Shown: positions 1 to 8,103, counted from the first letter of the stretch. The stretch: 64,000 nucleotides of DNA from Faecalibacterium prausnitzii (GCF_019967995.1 NZ_CP065377.1:2418001-2482000); one strand, 5' to 3'. Numbers and translations are program-made. Notes: generated by a model from the letters alone, not told the origin.

Positions 1-14
1 TCTGTGGCTTTTGG

Positions 15-50
15 CAGGGTGCGTCCGCAGGGCGCACCCTGTTTTTTATT
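15..50 (+). terminator. Intrinsic terminator
   Basis: A 9-bp stem (CAGGGTGCG with CGCACCCTG) is followed by a T-rich run. The same hairpin occurs at 40434-40466 next to another DUF6061-like gene, so it travels with that gene as part of a repeated module. It would stop rightward transcription arriving from outside the window. Confidence 0.7.
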
Positions 51-56
51 TTGTCC

Positions 57-134
57 TTAATCTTCTAACCCACGGCTCCCAGCCGTATTTTTCAAATATT
101 CTTCCGGCTCGCCGTTTAGAATCAAATCTGCATA
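57..134 (-). pseudogene. C-terminal fragment of a DUF6061-like small protein
   Basis: Reading leftward, the last 25 codons give a peptide beginning YADLILNGEPEEYLKN and ending GLED before TAA. It matches the C-terminus of the complete small proteins at 6963-7214 and 40471-40722. The front two thirds are missing; at about position 135 the sequence switches to the start of a serine recombinase. This is a rearrangement scar rather than a working gene. The family name DUF6061 is from memory of Firmicute small proteins and is not certain. Confidence 0.7.
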
Positions 135-137
135 ATG

Positions 138-238
138 CCATTCTTTTCGGCATACGCCGTGCATTCCCGGATCTGGCCTTCGACGGATTCTTCGCGCTGA
201 TTGTCGCTGGAATAGCGGGCGTAGATTACAGCGGTCAT
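138..238 (-). pseudogene. N-terminal fragment of a large serine recombinase
   Basis: About 33 codons starting MTAVIYARYSSDNQREE and running to AEKNGI match the N-terminus of the recombinase at 19008-20181. The fragment contains the catalytic-serine region (YARYS) of the resolvase domain and nothing beyond it. The DNA just upstream (239-330) also resembles the upstream DNA of that recombinase (20182-20290). The break falls inside the resolvase domain, where the DUF6061-like fragment begins. Confidence 0.75.
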
Positions 239-448
239 ATGAGGGCCTCCCTTCGCTCTGTATGGGGATGGATGTAACTGCATTACATTTCGTATAATGT
301 ATACCATATTTTGTGTCCTATTGCAAGGCTTTTGAGTGCCGTCTGGTGGTGTTCTTTTTGAACACTACCTGTTCTTGTACACCAAAGGCAGATGTTCGGC
401 TGCCCGCCGTTATTTTTGGTATGACTTTCTTTCAAAACAATACGCTTC

Positions 449-479
449 TTTGACATTTCGCTGTCAAATATGATACAAT
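449..479 (+). promoter_or_regulatory. Promoter with overlapping palindrome upstream of the RpiR regulator
   Basis: TTGACA (450-455), an 18-bp spacer and TACAAT (474-479) form a sigma-A-type promoter about 37 bp before the RpiR start codon. The -35 box lies in a perfect 7-bp inverted repeat, TTTGACA-N6-TGTCAAA (449-468), which is well placed to be an operator for autoregulation. The operator role is inference. Confidence 0.6.
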
Positions 480-515
480 AAAAACACTTTGAGAAAGCGA
501 GGGGAGGCAGCAGCG

Positions 516-1328
516 ATGAGCGAAGCAAGAATGATGGGTTCTCTGGCAGACAGGCTGCTCAGTTTTGTGAGCACCACACCCGAACGGGACGCAAACTATG
601 ATATCGCAGTGACTCTGCTCAAGCATTACCCCCAGCTCAAAGGGATGACTCTCGGCCAGATCGCGAACCTGTGCTATACCTCCAAGGCGTCCATCTCACG
701 GTTTTGCCGCTTTCTGGGGATGGACAGTTTCAAAGCGTTCCAGGCCTGGCTGGAACAGGACTTCACCATGCGGACCGACTATTCCCGACAGTTCTACACC
801 ATGCTGCACAACAATCAGGAAATGGCCATCGGTTCCTATCGCGACACGCTGATCAGCAACATCTATGCTACCATCACGCCTGAAAACGCCGAAGTCATCC
901 CCGACATTGTGCGGGTGTTGCACGGCTGCGGCAAGGCGGCCTATTTCTCCCACCACTTTTTGTGGGACATCGGCCACTACTTCCAAAGTAAAATGATGAT
1001 TATGGGCCGCTATGTCGAGCTGTTCATGGATTATGCCGCTCAGCTGGAGTGCGCCCGCAGCCTGACCGAAAACGACTTTGCCATCATTTGCAGCGTGGGC
1101 GGCAGCTACCCGACTCGTTACCCGGACATCTGTAACGCAATCATTTCCAGCGGCTGCAAGGTTCTGGTCATCACCCAGAACCTTGCCAGCCCCTATTTGA
1201 ACACCGCCGATTTCATCCTGCAATGCGGCACCACCAACCGCAACGACGTGGGCAAATATGCAGCCCTCATGGCCAACGACCTGATCGTCATGGGCTATAT
1301 GCAGGCATACGATAAAGCGTTCCAGTAA
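516..1328 (+). CDS. MurR/RpiR family transcriptional regulator
   Basis: The 270-residue protein has the RpiR layout: an N-terminal helix-turn-helix domain (about residues 1-80, with a recognition-helix stretch around TSKASISRFCRFLG) followed by a SIS sugar-phosphate-binding domain. The ATG at 516 is chosen over the upstream in-frame start at 489 because GGGGAGG lies 8 bases before it. RpiR proteins sense phosphosugars and usually control the adjacent sugar operon; here deacetylase, PTS and GH1 genes follow in the same direction after a terminator. The effector is unknown, with a beta-glucoside or amino-sugar phosphate being likely. Confidence 0.88.
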   Translation: MSEARMMGSLADRLLSFVSTTPERDANYDIAVTLLKHYPQLKGMTLGQIANLCYTSKASISRFCRFLGMDSFKAFQAWLEQDFTMRTDYSRQFYTMLHNNQEMAIGSYRDTLISNIYATITPENAEVIPDIVRVLHGCGKAAYFSHHFLWDIGHYFQSKMMIMGRYVELFMDYAAQLECARSLTENDFAIICSVGGSYPTRYPDICNAIISSGCKVLVITQNLASPYLNTADFILQCGTTNRNDVGKYAALMANDLIVMGYMQAYDKAFQ

Positions 1329-1348
1329 AGCATAGCAAAAAATACAGC

Positions 1349-1387
1349 AAGGCCGCGAGGGTTAACTGCCCTGCGGCCTTTTTATTT
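1349..1387 (+). terminator. Intrinsic terminator after the RpiR gene
   Basis: AAGGCCGCGAGGG pairs with CCCTGCGGCCTT across a short loop and is followed by a T-run. It separates the regulator from the sugar operon, which must therefore have its own promoter. Confidence 0.85.
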
Positions 1388-1622
1388 TGTCAAAGCGCAC
1401 AAAAAACGATAAAAAAGTTTTTCGCTTTTCAGAAATTGAAACATGCGCTACCAATCTGAAATGGCGCACTTGTATTTGCAACCAAATCGAGTTCCAATCA
1501 TGTTATAATTTTAGTGCAAAGAGGAAATCGGACTGGCCAGTCGTGAAAACCTTGGTATTGAAACAAATGAAGCAAGAACCAAAAGCAAAAACTGTAACTT
1601 TTTCTTTGTAGAGGACAAAACC
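1388..1622 (+). promoter_or_regulatory. Probable promoter region of the ChbG-PTS-GH1 operon
   Basis: This AT-richer stretch holds a perfect -10 hexamer TATAAT at 1504-1509 but no good -35 at the right distance, which suits an activated promoter. A TTTCA-N5-TGAAA repeat lies near 1415-1432. A short open frame here (from about 1387) has no recognisable product and is not called. Confidence 0.4.
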
Positions 1623-2390
1623 ATGAAACGATTACTCATCCGTGCTGATGACCTTGGCTACTCTGAAGGCATCAACTGCGGCATTGCGGCGGCGGTAGCA
1701 GCCGGACTGGTGCGTTCAGTGGGGGTGATGACAAATATGCCCGCAGCTGTCCACGGACTGGGGCTGCTGTATGGCCGCCCCCTTTGTCTAGGGCAGCACA
1801 CCAACATTTGTGTGGGCCGGCCATTGACTGACCCCGCTCGCATCCCCAGTCTCTGTACGCCGGAAGGAGAGTTCAAACCCAGCCGCGCCTACCGAGAGGC
1901 CGCCAAAGAAGGCCGTGACTTTGTGGTGCTGGACGAGGCGATCGAGGAGATTGAAGCCCAGTATCGCCAGTTCAAAGCCTTGACCGGCCGCGAACCGAGC
2001 TATTTTGAGGGACACGCAGTGGCCAGCGCCAATTTCTTTCAGGGATTGGAAATCGTTGCCCAGCGGCACGGCCTGCCCTACTTTGCGATGGGCCGTCCCG
2101 GCGAGGCAGTAACCTTCCGCCACACCAAAGTGTACGCCTATATGCCTAGAGATTTTAAGGCATACGAGACCGACCCCTTTACGGGCGTACAGGATGCGGT
2201 GGCAAATGCTCACGAGGGCGGGTGTGACTTGATGGTCTTCCATCCGGGTTATATCGATGCCTATCTGCTGGACCATTCCAGCATGACGACCACCCGTTTA
2301 CGAGAAACTTCTATGCTCTGCCGGCCCGAGGTACGCGCCTGGCTGGCGGAGCAGGATGTTCAGCTCGTCACTTACGATGATTTGACTTAA
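1623..2390 (+). CDS. YdjC/ChbG-family carbohydrate deacetylase
   Basis: The 255-residue protein begins with a metal-binding motif, RADDLGYSEGIN, and carries later histidines in EGHAVAS and FHPGYID, as in the YdjC-like family. Family members such as ChbG remove an N-acetyl group from chito-oligosaccharides or their 6-phosphates so that a 6-phospho-glycosidase can act. It is the first gene of an operon with a PTS permease 16 bp downstream and a GH1 enzyme, so a role on the PTS product in the cytoplasm is likely. The exact substrate cannot be read from sequence. Confidence 0.82.
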   Translation: MKRLLIRADDLGYSEGINCGIAAAVAAGLVRSVGVMTNMPAAVHGLGLLYGRPLCLGQHTNICVGRPLTDPARIPSLCTPEGEFKPSRAYREAAKEGRDFVVLDEAIEEIEAQYRQFKALTGREPSYFEGHAVASANFFQGLEIVAQRHGLPYFAMGRPGEAVTFRHTKVYAYMPRDFKAYETDPFTGVQDAVANAHEGGCDLMVFHPGYIDAYLLDHSSMTTTRLRETSMLCRPEVRAWLAEQDVQLVTYDDLT

Positions 2391-2406
2391 AATAGGAGGA
2401 ATCAGT

Positions 2407-3822
2407 ATGACAGACAATAAAAAGATCGCCGAGCAGGTTCTGGCGGCGGTAGGTGGAGCGGCCAATCTCAAGGATGCCACCCATTGCATGACACGCCTGC
2501 GCCTGTATCTGAAAGACGACAGCCTCCCCAAAGACGATGAGGTGAAAAAGATTTCCGGTGTGCTGGGTGTTGTGCGCGGCGGCCAGCAGTACCAGATCGT
2601 GATCGGCACCAATGTTCCGAAAGTGTATGAGGAACTGTGCAAGCTGGCAGGCATCAGCGCCAGCGCCGCCGTCAAGGATGATGCTGCTGCCGTCCAGGAT
2701 GCCGCCATCACCAAACGGAAGCTGACCCCCAAGCAGGTGGGTAAGAATATCATGGGCTATCTGGCAGGCTGTATGACCCCCATGATCCCGGTGCTGCTGG
2801 CCGGAGGCTTGTTCCGTGCTGTCAACTCTATCTTTGGCCCCGACTTGTTGGGACTGTACACCCTGGAGAGCAACTTATATATCCTGTTTGATTTCTTGTA
2901 CGATGCGGCGTTTTACTTTATGCCTATTCTGGTGGGTTACAATGCCGCCAAACAGCTGGGTGTCAACGGTATGCTGGGTTCTTTCATCGGCAGTGTTCTA
3001 ATGGTGCCCGATTTCGCGGCTTTTGCCACCAACGGTCAAACGTTCACGGTCTTTGGCATCCCTGCTACCGTGACCAATTACGCCCAGACTGTTCTGCCTG
3101 TTATGCTGTCGGTGCCCCTGTTCTGCCTGATTTATAAACTTGTCAAAAAGTTCATGCCCGACCTGCTGACGAGCGTTTTTACCCCGTTCTTCAGCCTGAT
3201 TATTTCCATGCCCTTTATCCTCTGCCTGCTGGCACCTCTGGGTACCATTGTGGGTAATGCCATCAGCGGCGGTCTTGCCTGGTTTGGCATGACCACCGGC
3301 TGGTTCGGCGTGGCTGTCATCGCCGCTCTGTGGGAGTTCCTGGTTATGAGCGGTATGCACCTGGCTCTGATGATGCCCATGATGGCCGATTTCTTCGAGA
3401 CCGGCATCATCAGCGGCCCCATGAATGCGGGCAACTTTGCGACTTGGGCATGCTTCGGTGTGGCTCTGGGCGCAGCGCTCCGCCTGAAAAACAAGGATGA
3501 CCGCAGCACCTCCTTTGCAGCCTTCGCTTCTGGCATTCTGGGCGGCGTCACCGAACCCACTCTGTATGGCATCTGCTTCCGCTTTACTCGTTGCTTTGTA
3601 ACGATGGCCGTTGGCGGCTTTGTGGGCGGCGCCATCGCCGGCATATTCGACCTCAAGGGATATGCAATGACCTCCCCCAACTTCCTGTCTCTGCTGGGCT
3701 ATGTGGGTGGTACCAATGCCAACATTGTGGTTGGCGTGGTAGCCTCCTTTGCTTCTCTGATCGTGGCAGCTGTTCTGACTTATCTGTTTGGCTTTTCCCA
3801 AAAAGATTTGGAGAGCGTTTGA
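2407..3822 (+). CDS. PTS transporter subunit EIIBC, glucose/sucrose superfamily
   Basis: The 471-residue protein starts with an EIIB domain (residues about 1-85) whose phosphorylated cysteine is Cys27 in DATHCMTRLRL. A multi-span EIIC membrane domain follows (about 110-460) with the conserved GGVTEPTLYG motif. There is no fused EIIA domain, so it must borrow phosphate from an EIIA elsewhere. A TAGGAGG site precedes the ATG. It imports and phosphorylates a sugar; with the deacetylase and GH1 enzyme around it, a beta-linked disaccharide or N-acetylated glycoside is likely. Confidence 0.9.
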   Translation: MTDNKKIAEQVLAAVGGAANLKDATHCMTRLRLYLKDDSLPKDDEVKKISGVLGVVRGGQQYQIVIGTNVPKVYEELCKLAGISASAAVKDDAAAVQDAAITKRKLTPKQVGKNIMGYLAGCMTPMIPVLLAGGLFRAVNSIFGPDLLGLYTLESNLYILFDFLYDAAFYFMPILVGYNAAKQLGVNGMLGSFIGSVLMVPDFAAFATNGQTFTVFGIPATVTNYAQTVLPVMLSVPLFCLIYKLVKKFMPDLLTSVFTPFFSLIISMPFILCLLAPLGTIVGNAISGGLAWFGMTTGWFGVAVIAALWEFLVMSGMHLALMMPMMADFFETGIISGPMNAGNFATWACFGVALGAALRLKNKDDRSTSFAAFASGILGGVTEPTLYGICFRFTRCFVTMAVGGFVGGAIAGIFDLKGYAMTSPNFLSLLGYVGGTNANIVVGVVASFASLIVAAVLTYLFGFSQKDLESV

Positions 3823-3863
3823 CTGCGTGATACCATAAAATCAAAAAGGCTGGTGTTATCGAC

Positions 3864-5255
3864 TTGACGAAACAAATGATTTTCCCCACCAATTTCCTCT
3901 GGGGCGCGTCTACCAGCGCCTTTCAGGTAGAGGGCGGTTACAACGAAGGCGGCAAAGGCGTTGCCACCACCGATCTGGGGGCACGCCGCCCCGGCATCGC
4001 CGACAACAAAGTGGCCGCAGACCATTACCACCACTGGAAAGAGGACGTGGATCTGATGGCCGAGCTGGGCCTGAAGGTCTACCGGATGGGCTTTGCCTGG
4101 AGCCGCATCATGCCGGATGCCACCTGCACCCCCAACCCCGAGGGGCTGGCCTTTTACGACAGGCTCATCGACTATCTGTTGGAAAAAGGGATTGAACCGC
4201 TCGTTACTCTCTATCACTTCGAGTGTCCGCAGGCACTGGTGGACGCCTTCGGCGGCTGGCTCGACCGCAAGATGATCGACGCCTATCTGAAATATGCCGA
4301 GGTCTGCTTTACCCACTTCAAGGGCCGCGTCAAGCGGTGGGTCACAGTGAACGAACAGCTCATCGCCACCGCCGCCGGCATCATGAACGGCAACTTTGAG
4401 CAGGACAAGCAGAAGAACCTGCAGAACATCTACCAGATGAGCTATCATGTCTCGCTTGCCGAGCACCGGGCTATTTCGCTGCTGCGGCAGATCGACCCGG
4501 AAGCCCAAATCGGCCCGGTGTGTGCTATCCAGGTGGTCTATCCCCAGTCCAGTCGCAGCGAGGATGTTCTGGCTGCCGAGAACGCCGAAGAACTGATGGA
4601 GTTCTACCTGCTCGACCTGAGTGTCCGGGGCGAATATCCGCCCTATGTGGCCAGCTACTTAAAGAGTCATGGACTTTACCCCCAGACGCTGCCCGAAGAT
4701 GCAGCCGTGCTGAAAGCCTCGACCCCCGACTTCATCGGCATCAACTATTATTTCAGCATTTGCGCCAAAGCCAAGGAGGGTCCCGTCAACTACGACCAGC
4801 CGCCCTTCTGGGTGTCGGACGCCTTCGACATCTGTGATAATCCCCACCTGCGCAAAACCGAGTGGATGGACAAGGGCATCGACCCGATGGGCCTGCATAT
4901 TGGGATGCGCAAGGTCTATAATCGCTACCGTCTGCCCATGATCGTCACCGAAAACGGCATGGCCTATAGCGAAACACTAGGCCCGGACGGCCAGATCCAT
5001 GATCCCTACCGCATCGAGTACCTCAAAGAGCACATCGAACAGCTGGCCATCATGATTGACGAAGGACTGCCGGTGTTCGGCTATTGCCCTTGGAGCTTTG
5101 TAGACGTGGTGTCCAGCCACCAGGGCTTTGCCAAACGATACGGCTTAGTCTACGTGGACCGCACCGAGACCGATCCCAAGCAGTGCGCCCGGGTGAAAAA
5201 GGACAGTTTCTACTGGTATCAAAAAGTGATCACCAACAACGGCCTGACAGAATAA
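3864..5255 (+). CDS. GH1 family 6-phospho-beta-glucosidase
   Basis: The 463-residue protein has the GH1 opening FLWGASTSAFQVEG, an acid/base glutamate in TVNEQ and the nucleophile in VTENGMA. It follows a PTS permease, so a 6-phospho-glycoside is the expected substrate. The frame begins with TTG at 3864; an ATG at 3876 just before FPTNFLWG is an alternative and neither has a strong ribosome binding site. TVNEQ in place of the usual T(F/L)NEP is a mild deviation at the acid/base loop. Confidence 0.88.
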   Translation: MTKQMIFPTNFLWGASTSAFQVEGGYNEGGKGVATTDLGARRPGIADNKVAADHYHHWKEDVDLMAELGLKVYRMGFAWSRIMPDATCTPNPEGLAFYDRLIDYLLEKGIEPLVTLYHFECPQALVDAFGGWLDRKMIDAYLKYAEVCFTHFKGRVKRWVTVNEQLIATAAGIMNGNFEQDKQKNLQNIYQMSYHVSLAEHRAISLLRQIDPEAQIGPVCAIQVVYPQSSRSEDVLAAENAEELMEFYLLDLSVRGEYPPYVASYLKSHGLYPQTLPEDAAVLKASTPDFIGINYYFSICAKAKEGPVNYDQPPFWVSDAFDICDNPHLRKTEWMDKGIDPMGLHIGMRKVYNRYRLPMIVTENGMAYSETLGPDGQIHDPYRIEYLKEHIEQLAIMIDEGLPVFGYCPWSFVDVVSSHQGFAKRYGLVYVDRTETDPKQCARVKKDSFYWYQKVITNNGLTE

Positions 5256-5340
5256 GCCATCACCTATTTTCCCCGCAGCCGTGCGGGCAACGTCCTGCGC
5301 TGCCTGCATGGCTGTTTTGTTGTTTGAAAGGAGTTTTTGT

Positions 5341-6534
5341 ATGCATATCGCATTCGTATCGCTGGGCGCCTTCGGGCACATCAATCCTACCCTGGCCCTC
5401 GTCACCGAACTGGTGAAGAAAGGCGTTCGAGTGACTTATTTCACCACTGAAGCCTTCCGCACTATCATTGAGCCCACCGGGGCAAAGTTCGTCGCCGTAC
5501 CCTCCTGGATGGCGGAAAACGACAAGCATAATGAGGACGGCGAAAAGAAAGAGGATGACGGCGGAGTGGCCGCCGCGGTGCCCTTCCTGTTCTTAAACGA
5601 GGCAGGAGCCTACATCGACACTGTGCTGGACACCCTGAAAAACGACAAACCCGACGCTGTCGTCCACGACTTTGCGGGCATTGCCGGCACAATCGCGGCG
5701 GACAACCTCAAGGTTGCCAACGTCATGCTCTACACCAGCTACCCCTCCAACGACAGCTACTCGGTAGCCGCCGGGTTCGAGAACTGCCCGCCGGACCACC
5801 CTCTGCGCAAGGCCGCGGCGCAGTTGGCCCAGACCTATGCCGAAAAATATGGCTGCCGCCTGCTGACCGTCAAGGAGATCTTCGACGGCCACGGGGACTT
5901 CAACCTGGTCATGATGCAGAAAAAGTTGGTTCCCAATTACGAGACTTTCGATGACAGTTTCGTGTTCACCGGGGTACAGATCGGCAAGCGGACCGCCTTC
6001 GGCAGCTGGAAAGCCCCCGACAACGGCAAGCCGCTGCTGTATTCCTCCCTTGGCACTGCCTTCAACAACTGGCCCGAGTATTACCCCATCCTGTTTGACG
6101 CAGTGCGGGACCTGGACATCAACGTCTTTGCTGCGCTCGGCTCCATCGACCCCGCCAGCCTGAAGGACATCCCCGCCAACGTGGAAGTCGGTCAGATGGT
6201 GCCCCAGCTGGATATCCTGTCCCAGGCGTCGGTGTTCATCACCCACGCCGGCATGGGCGGCACCGGCGAGGCCATTTACTATGGCGTGCCCATGATTGCC
6301 ATCCCCCAGATGGAGGAGCAGGCCATCACCGCCCGCCAAATCAAAAAGCTGGGCCTTGGCTGCGCCTTTCTGGATAAAAATGCCATCACCAGCGAGGGAC
6401 TGAAAGCAGCTATCGTCAAGTTGCTGACCGAACCTTCTTATAAGGAGACGGCCTACGCCTTCAGCGAGGATATGCGGAGCTTGGGCGGGGCCAAGGCATC
6501 GGCGGAAGCCCTGCTGGCCTATTTGAAGCAGTAA
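5341..6534 (+). CDS. MGT-type (GT1) glycosyltransferase
   Basis: The 397-residue protein is a GT-B-fold glycosyltransferase: an N-terminal domain opening with IAFVSLGAFGHINPTLAL and a C-terminal nucleotide-sugar site around THAGMGGTGEAIYYGVP and PQMEEQ. This matches macrolide- or flavonoid-type UDP-glucosyltransferases such as OleD and YjiC. AAAGGAG lies 7 bases before the ATG at 5341. Its place at the end of a glycoside import and hydrolysis operon is unusual and suggests glucosylation of a small aglycone, possibly the one released by the GH1 enzyme. Confidence 0.83.
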   Translation: MHIAFVSLGAFGHINPTLALVTELVKKGVRVTYFTTEAFRTIIEPTGAKFVAVPSWMAENDKHNEDGEKKEDDGGVAAAVPFLFLNEAGAYIDTVLDTLKNDKPDAVVHDFAGIAGTIAADNLKVANVMLYTSYPSNDSYSVAAGFENCPPDHPLRKAAAQLAQTYAEKYGCRLLTVKEIFDGHGDFNLVMMQKKLVPNYETFDDSFVFTGVQIGKRTAFGSWKAPDNGKPLLYSSLGTAFNNWPEYYPILFDAVRDLDINVFAALGSIDPASLKDIPANVEVGQMVPQLDILSQASVFITHAGMGGTGEAIYYGVPMIAIPQMEEQAITARQIKKLGLGCAFLDKNAITSEGLKAAIVKLLTEPSYKETAYAFSEDMRSLGGAKASAEALLAYLKQ

Positions 6535-6555
6535 GGATGAGATGAGACTAGTATT

Positions 6556-6593
6556 CTTCAAAAGATTCTACTATTGCTCAAAATCTTTTGAAG
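6556..6593. repeat. 12-bp perfect inverted repeat downstream of the glycosyltransferase
   Basis: CTTCAAAAGATT is repeated as AATCTTTTGAAG with a 14-base loop. It could fold as a weak hairpin ending the sugar operon, but no T-run follows. It also marks the boundary to a patch of gene debris. Confidence 0.5.
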
Positions 6594-6613
6594 ATATATA
6601 AAATTCATGGAAG

Positions 6614-6766
6614 ATGCGCCTGGTGGCCGGCGAGCAAAATGCCACTTATGTGACCATCAATCTGGGGGAGATCTACATTGCGGACAATATCAAAGAGCAG
6701 TCCTTCGGACTGGACGGGCGGCTGGATGAGCTGCTGCCTGCTCTCCGGGAGGCGTGCGAGGCATAG
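6614..6766 (+). pseudogene. Short coding remnant, function unknown
   Basis: An open frame of 50 codons reads MRLVAGEQNATYVTI and later DGRLDELLPALREA before TAG. It has coding-like composition but no clear ribosome binding site, and begins directly after an AT-rich hairpin, so it looks like the tail of a larger gene. I do not recognise the family. The next segment (6842-6962) also contains a protein-like patch (SPEVYATIGMAPKNA in one frame) typical of mobile-element debris. Confidence 0.35.
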
Positions 6767-6794
6767 CGATTTACGTATTTTCCGGACATAGCAA

Positions 6795-6841
6795 AACCTC
6801 CTCGTGTAGTTCTATTATCCTACACGGGGAGGCTTTTTGTC
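6795..6841 (+). terminator. Intrinsic terminator
   Basis: ACCTCCTCGTGTAG pairs with CTACACGGGGAGG and is followed by CTTTTTGT. It ends the rightward unit holding the sugar operon or the remnant at 6614-6766. Confidence 0.8.
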
Positions 6842-6962
6842 TATTTTCTACTTTTATGGGTCGGTTCAAATTTACACCTCTCCGGAGGTTTATGCAACTA
6901 TTGGGATGGCTCCAAAAAATGCTGGACAACACCAGTTCAAAAATGGTGATGTCCGGCGTTTG

Positions 6963-7214
6963 TTAGATTTCCAGCCCGTGGCTCCCGGATGCGTTTTTCA
7001 AGTATTCCTCTGGATCACCGTTCAGAATCAAATCTGCATAGCCCAGTGGGTCATTGTAAATAAGGTAATCCAGCTCCGTCTGCTGCGCCATGGTCACATC
7101 CAGTGCATCCTCGACCCCGGTGCAATTGATGGAAATCTTTCTCCCATCCCGGAACAGCAGCTCCACGCAGCCGGTGTCCATGTTGAAATGGCACGCTCTT
7201 GCATCGTACTTCAT
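6963..7214 (-). CDS. DUF6061-like small protein, type 1, copy A
   Basis: An 83-residue protein opening MKYDARACHFNMDTGCVEL, with an acidic middle, a LDYLIYNDPLGYADLIL segment and a polar tail. The copy at 40471-40722 is nearly identical, and the opposite-facing gene at 7797-8045 is a more distant paralogue, since both share the NMDT, a TAIED/TGVED-type stretch and the LDYLIYN/LDWLLYN segment. No catalytic motif or membrane segment is visible. The function is unknown; the family name DUF6061 is my best recollection. It lies in a 1.1-kb module duplicated in this window. Confidence 0.65.
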   Translation of the reverse strand: MKYDARACHFNMDTGCVELLFRDGRKISINCTGVEDALDVTMAQQTELDYLIYNDPLGYADLILNGDPEEYLKNASGSHGLEI

Positions 7215-7337
7215 GTTCGTGTCCTTTCTGCCTTACGGCACCTTTACAGTTGTGACTTTTGTGATACGTCTTTTTTGATAAGGTTTTGGACACACAGCCG
7301 TCGGGAAGGAGCCTTCATTCTGCTTTCCGAAGAAAAC

Positions 7338-7384
7338 AAAAAATCCGAACCCTTCTCCTATCGAGAAAAGATTCGGATTTTCAT
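7338..7384 (-). terminator. Terminator attached to the tRNA-Lys fragment
   Basis: On the minus strand AAAATCCGAATC pairs with GGTTCGGATTTTTT just after the CCA end of the tRNA fragment. It is what one expects downstream of an intact tRNA-Lys gene, carried along with its 3' half. A weaker form recurs at 40842-40884. Confidence 0.7.
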
Positions 7385-7388
7385 GGTT

Positions 7389-7433
7389 TGGTGCACCTCC
7401 AGGGACTCGAACCCTGGGTCCACTGATTAAGAG
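7389..7433 (-). pseudogene. 3' half of tRNA-Lys(CUU), copy A
   Basis: Reading leftward from 7433, the sequence runs from the anticodon loop CTCTTAA through the 3' anticodon strand, the T arm (CCAGGG-TTCGAGT-CCCTGG) and the acceptor strand to an encoded CCA. The 5' half (acceptor, D arm and 5' anticodon strand) is absent. A half tRNA starting in the anticodon loop is the classic footprint of a tyrosine-integrase attachment site. Confidence 0.75.
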
Positions 7434-7796
7434 AAACCAACGTGCAACAATCGTCAATTTTCAGAATTACGCAAATTCGTTATTTTTATCGTTTCACCGT
7501 AAATTTGCGTTTTGCATCTGCTGCATTCTTTGCACCTGTTGTTCCCTCTTGCATCCGTTATCCAGCCGTTCCGGTGTGCAAAAAGTGTGCAAAAATGTGC
7601 AGAGCCAAAATCAACCCCTTAAAACAGGTATCGGATTTTTATGCAAAGCCGGGAAATCGGTCGGGTTCGAGCCCAAAATGGCAGCTGCAATCTAGCCTGT
7701 TCAGACCGAGCATCAAATGTACATCCACAACTACGATTCATGGCAGGGATTTGGACAATCGAACAGACATCACCTTAATATAGAAAGAGGTTTCCT
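7434..7796. other. Conserved non-coding core of the 1.1-kb module, copy A
   Basis: This gene-free stretch is nearly identical to 40936-41277. It contains the direct-repeat-like block GTGTGCAAAAAGTGTGCAA followed by ATGTGCAG near 7576-7600. A related block occurs at 51299-51338 just after the tyrosine integrase, which suggests that this is leftover DNA from the 3' end of an integrated element. The last 30 bp carry the ribosome binding site of the gene at 7797. Confidence 0.5.
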
Positions 7797-8045
7797 ATGA
7801 ACAAATTGCTTTCCTGCCACTATAACATGGATACCAACCGGGTGGAAGCCCGGTTTACGGACGGCTCTGCCGTTGCCATCGACTGCACCGCCATTGAGGA
7901 CGAGTACGGCAACACCACGGCACAGCGGGCAGAACTGGACTGGCTGCTCTACAACAAGCCCTTGGAGTATGCACAGATGGTGCTGAGTGGCGAGATGGAA
8001 CGCTACCTCTCCCTTGGCTGCGAACACGGCAGATTAGAGGACTAA
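7797..8045 (+). CDS. DUF6061-like small protein, type 2, copy A
   Basis: The 82-residue protein opens MNKLLSCHYNMDTNRVEARF and includes AIDCTAIEDEYGN and AELDWLLYNKPLEYAQMVL. It is a paralogue of the divergent gene at 6963-7214 and almost identical to 41278-41528. AGAGG lies a few bases before the ATG. The function is unknown. Two related small proteins transcribed outward from a shared attachment-site-like core is a reproducible arrangement here. Confidence 0.65.
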   Translation: MNKLLSCHYNMDTNRVEARFTDGSAVAIDCTAIEDEYGNTTAQRAELDWLLYNKPLEYAQMVLSGEMERYLSLGCEHGRLED

Positions 8046-8064
8046 CCTTACATAGAAGCAACAA

Positions 8065-8103
8065 CAGCCCCGCTTTGGTGAAGAAGAAACCAAAGCGGGG
8101 CTG
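8065..8103. terminator. Bidirectional terminator between the DUF6061-like gene and GH32
   Basis: CAGCCCCGCTTTGG pairs with CCAAAGCGGGGCTG around an AAGAAGAA loop. The same hairpin occurs at about 41538-41580. It lies between two convergent genes and can serve both. Confidence 0.7.

Noticed and set aside
30..300. A real 61-residue recombinase-like gene at 122-307
   Set aside because: Only the first ~33 codons of a recombinase are present, after which the frame enters DUF6061-like DNA out of register and stops.
1387..1611. A 74-codon frame before the deacetylase
   Set aside because: It covers a promoter region with TATAAT, has no ribosome site and no recognisable product.
6837..7430. A 197-codon plus-strand frame across copy A of the module
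   Set aside because: It runs antisense through the DUF6061-like gene and the tRNA fragment; only a short patch (SPEVYATIGMAPKNA) looks protein-like.
7389..7433. A functional tRNA-Lys gene
   Set aside because: The 5' acceptor, D arm and 5' anticodon strand are missing, so it cannot fold as a tRNA.
6963..8045. A toxin-antitoxin pair
   Set aside because: The two small genes are divergent and homologous to one another, not co-directional toxin and antidote; no toxin motif is visible.
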